A stretch of DNA of 17,996 bases from Dunaliella salina (taxonomy: Eukaryota > Chlorophyta > Chlorophyceae > Chlamydomonadales > Dunaliellaceae): NCBI GenBank assembly GCA_002284615.2, contig MU070449.1:10883-28878 (forward strand), given 5' to 3'. This document shows, piece by piece, positions 16,604-17,996 of this stretch. The notes under the pieces were generated by a model. That model was not told where the DNA came from, did not search any database, and saw only the letters and a program-made list of their open reading frames with translations. The translations under genes were made by a program, and so were the position numbers. Numbering within the stretch: position 1 is the first letter of the stretch; each line of letters starts with the position of its first letter.

Positions 16604-17041
16604 CCTGGCAGCTCTTGATTGACACGACTGTATATTTTGGCCCAGATGCTTGCATTCCATGGCGCCCATGTGCGCATGCAATCTATCCGACCGTCCAAGC
16701 AGGGCCATGCATACGGTTGTCTGGTCCTATACTCAAGATAAAAAGCTGTACATCACAACCCAACTTAAAGTGAAAGCATAAAGAGAAGTCCTTGGACTCC
16801 TCTTTGTCCTGCTCTGTACTCCTCTTAAAGCATAAAATAGGACCCCCCTTCTTCCAGAAGAACGCTACTGGATTATGAGACTTGGCTCTACATGGTTCAA
16901 AAGACCATTTCCCTAATCTTGACGCTACACCATGTATGGCCCTATTCCTCGTGTCGATTGAGGTAATATGCAAGCATTTTTAGTATCTCTTTCTGCATCT
17001 TCAGAGCACTCCAGGCCCATGCAATGCTTTTTGTTTCAGCC
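16602..17041. other. no supportable gene
   Basis: A 96-codon minus-strand frame (16973-16683) is the longest feature. It shows no motif and no regular composition, and I give it no function. Confidence 0.6.
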
Positions 17042-17094
17042 TTTCAAGGGATTTCGTGACCTTGATCAGAGCACCGGGTGCATAACCACCTCAA

Positions 17095-17558
17095 ATCAAG
17101 TGCATCTACCTATCAAGGCTCTGTGACCTTGAAGGGGCCTTGGGGCCATGTGATCTATCAAGATTTTGTGACCTCGAAGGGACCTTGGGGCCGTGTGAAA
17201 TCAAGTGCATCTACCTATCAAGGCTTTGCGACCTTGAAGGGGCCTTGGGGCCATGTGATCTATTAAGGCTTTGTGACCTCAAAGGGACCTTGGGGCCGTG
17301 TGAAATCAAGTGCATCTACCTATCAAGGCTTTGCGACCTTGAAGGGGCCTTGTGGCCATGTGATCTATCAAGGCTTTGTGACCTTGAAGGGGCCTTGGGG
17401 TTATGTGAAATCAAGTGCATCTACCTATCAAGGCTTTGTGATCTTGAAGGGGCCTTGGGGCCATGTGATCTATCAAGGCTTTGTGACCTTGAAGGGGCCT
17501 TGGGGCCATGTGATCTATCAAGGCTTTGTGACCTTGAAGGGGCCTTGGGGCCGTGTGA
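17095..17558. repeat. 45 bp satellite with 105 bp higher-order unit
   Basis: The basic monomer is about 45 bp, CTATCAAGGCTTTGTGACCT followed by TGAAGGGGCCTTGGGGCCAT and GTGAT. Pairs of monomers are separated by a 15 bp piece (AATCAAGTGCATCTA), so TGCATCTAC recurs at 17101, 17206, 17311 and 17416, exactly 105 bp apart. The last block has three monomers without the spacer; there are nine monomers in all. A decayed monomer-like piece precedes it (about 17042-17070). Both 45 and 105 are multiples of three, so two plus-strand frames and a minus-strand frame stay open; I treat these as by-products. Confidence 0.93.
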
Positions 17559-17571
17559 GGCCTGGACCTGA

Positions 17572-17683
17572 ACATCTGGGGGGGGTGAGTAGCCATAGGA
17601 AGTGGTGAACTTGCCGTAGCCCTTCACTGGTGGAGCACTTGCGCCGATGCTGGTGCCATACTTGGCTGTCTTTTCTTTAGTGC
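17572..17683 (-). other. possible exon of an unrecognised gene
   Basis: On the minus strand, just after a CAG that could be a splice acceptor (17686-17684) with TCTCCTTT upstream, the frame reads GTKEKTAKYGTSIGAS, then APPVKGYGKFTTSYGYSPPP. Third codon positions are rich in C and G (GGC, AAG, ACC, ATC, TAC, TTC), unlike the surrounding DNA, and there is a Tyr-Gly rhythm. The open frame continues into the satellite, so the donor side is unclear. No family is recognised; KYGTxxGAS also occurs near the start of ribosomal protein eL43, but the rest does not follow that protein. Low confidence. Confidence 0.25.
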
Positions 17684-17689
17684 CTGCAT

Positions 17690-17996
17690 GAACATTTAAA
17701 GGAGATGGCAAAGCAAAACATGAGTGCTTGTTTGCAAATAAGGCTGTCTACAGGTTTGTCTGTTTCTGCTTTGGTGCCATGAAATAGGTTTGGAACGCAG
17801 CACATCACTGCAGAGCTGAGGCCTGCGAAACAGACAAGCAAGTATTTTGCAAGACCCTTTTTCTGGCTTGTAGACCCTAGAAGGCTAGCAGTCAGTCAAT
17901 CTGACTAGAGGCCTTTCCTTCCTGTAACCTGCAGACCCTTGAAGCATCAAAGCAATCATTTCAGGGCCCACCAGAAATGAACACACACACTCACGC
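17690..17996. other. no supportable gene
   Basis: No open frame of note and no repeat other than a short CA run near the right end. Confidence 0.6.

Noticed and set aside
16513..16622. Long Arg-Glu or Ser-Leu repeat open frames
   Set aside because: They are produced by the (AG)41 microsatellite and have no independent coding evidence.
17140..17608. Plus-strand open frames of 111-143 codons over the satellite
   Set aside because: The repeat periods are multiples of three, so frames stay open automatically; several overlapping frames on both strands are open at once.
17572..17683. Ribosomal protein eL43 exon (KYGTxxGAS)
   Set aside because: Only that short motif agrees; the zinc-ribbon region expected next is absent.

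Overview
The window looks like nuclear DNA of a eukaryote, most likely a plant or streptophyte. It is made almost wholly of repeats: decayed non-LTR retrotransposons (LINEs), microsatellites, minisatellites and a satellite array. No operons, tRNA or rRNA genes, or intact host genes were found. The organism guess is weak: fern- or lycophyte-like by general impression only, with no marker gene to prove it. One base is ambiguous (n at 7362).

The central part (about 3400-15750) is a graveyard of LINE copies. The main family, seen in plus-strand copies A (about 4500-8062), E (about 14265-14557) and F (about 3397-3660) and minus-strand copies B (about 13068-9824) and C (about 14257-13338), has an unusual layout. 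Pieced together from A and B, the reading order is: PHD finger, a domain that resembles a PCIF1-like adenine methyltransferase with a degenerate catalytic motif, RNase H, a CCHC zinc knuckle, and a C-terminal PD-(D/E)XK restriction-like endonuclease. B, C and E end in the same C-terminal peptide, SNPPDPH-stop, followed by a short 3' UTR; 3'-terminal hairpins and pyrimidine (TTTTC)n-like tails are seen in B, E and F, and C keeps a partial hairpin with only a CTTTTT remnant of the tail. A reverse transcriptase fragment with an FADD box (copy D, minus strand, 9740-8063) may be the upstream half of the same family. All copies carry frameshifts or stops; B is the best preserved.

A second LINE family (YADD box), G, lies on the plus strand in two pieces, 13070-13337 and 14560-15260. 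Copies C and E sit between the pieces, so insertions are nested. A third LINE C-terminus (H) follows at 15500-15750.

The flanks hold a (CA)n run at 1-43, a five-unit 47-50 bp repeat (619-857), a 45 bp minisatellite (2080-2259), a possible tRNA-derived SINE (about 3850-4080, minus), two perfect palindromes (3782-3809 and 7138-7184), an (AG)41 run (16519-16600), and a 45 bp satellite with a 105 bp higher-order period (17095-17558). A short stretch with coding character (17572-17683, minus) may be an exon of an unrecognised gene.
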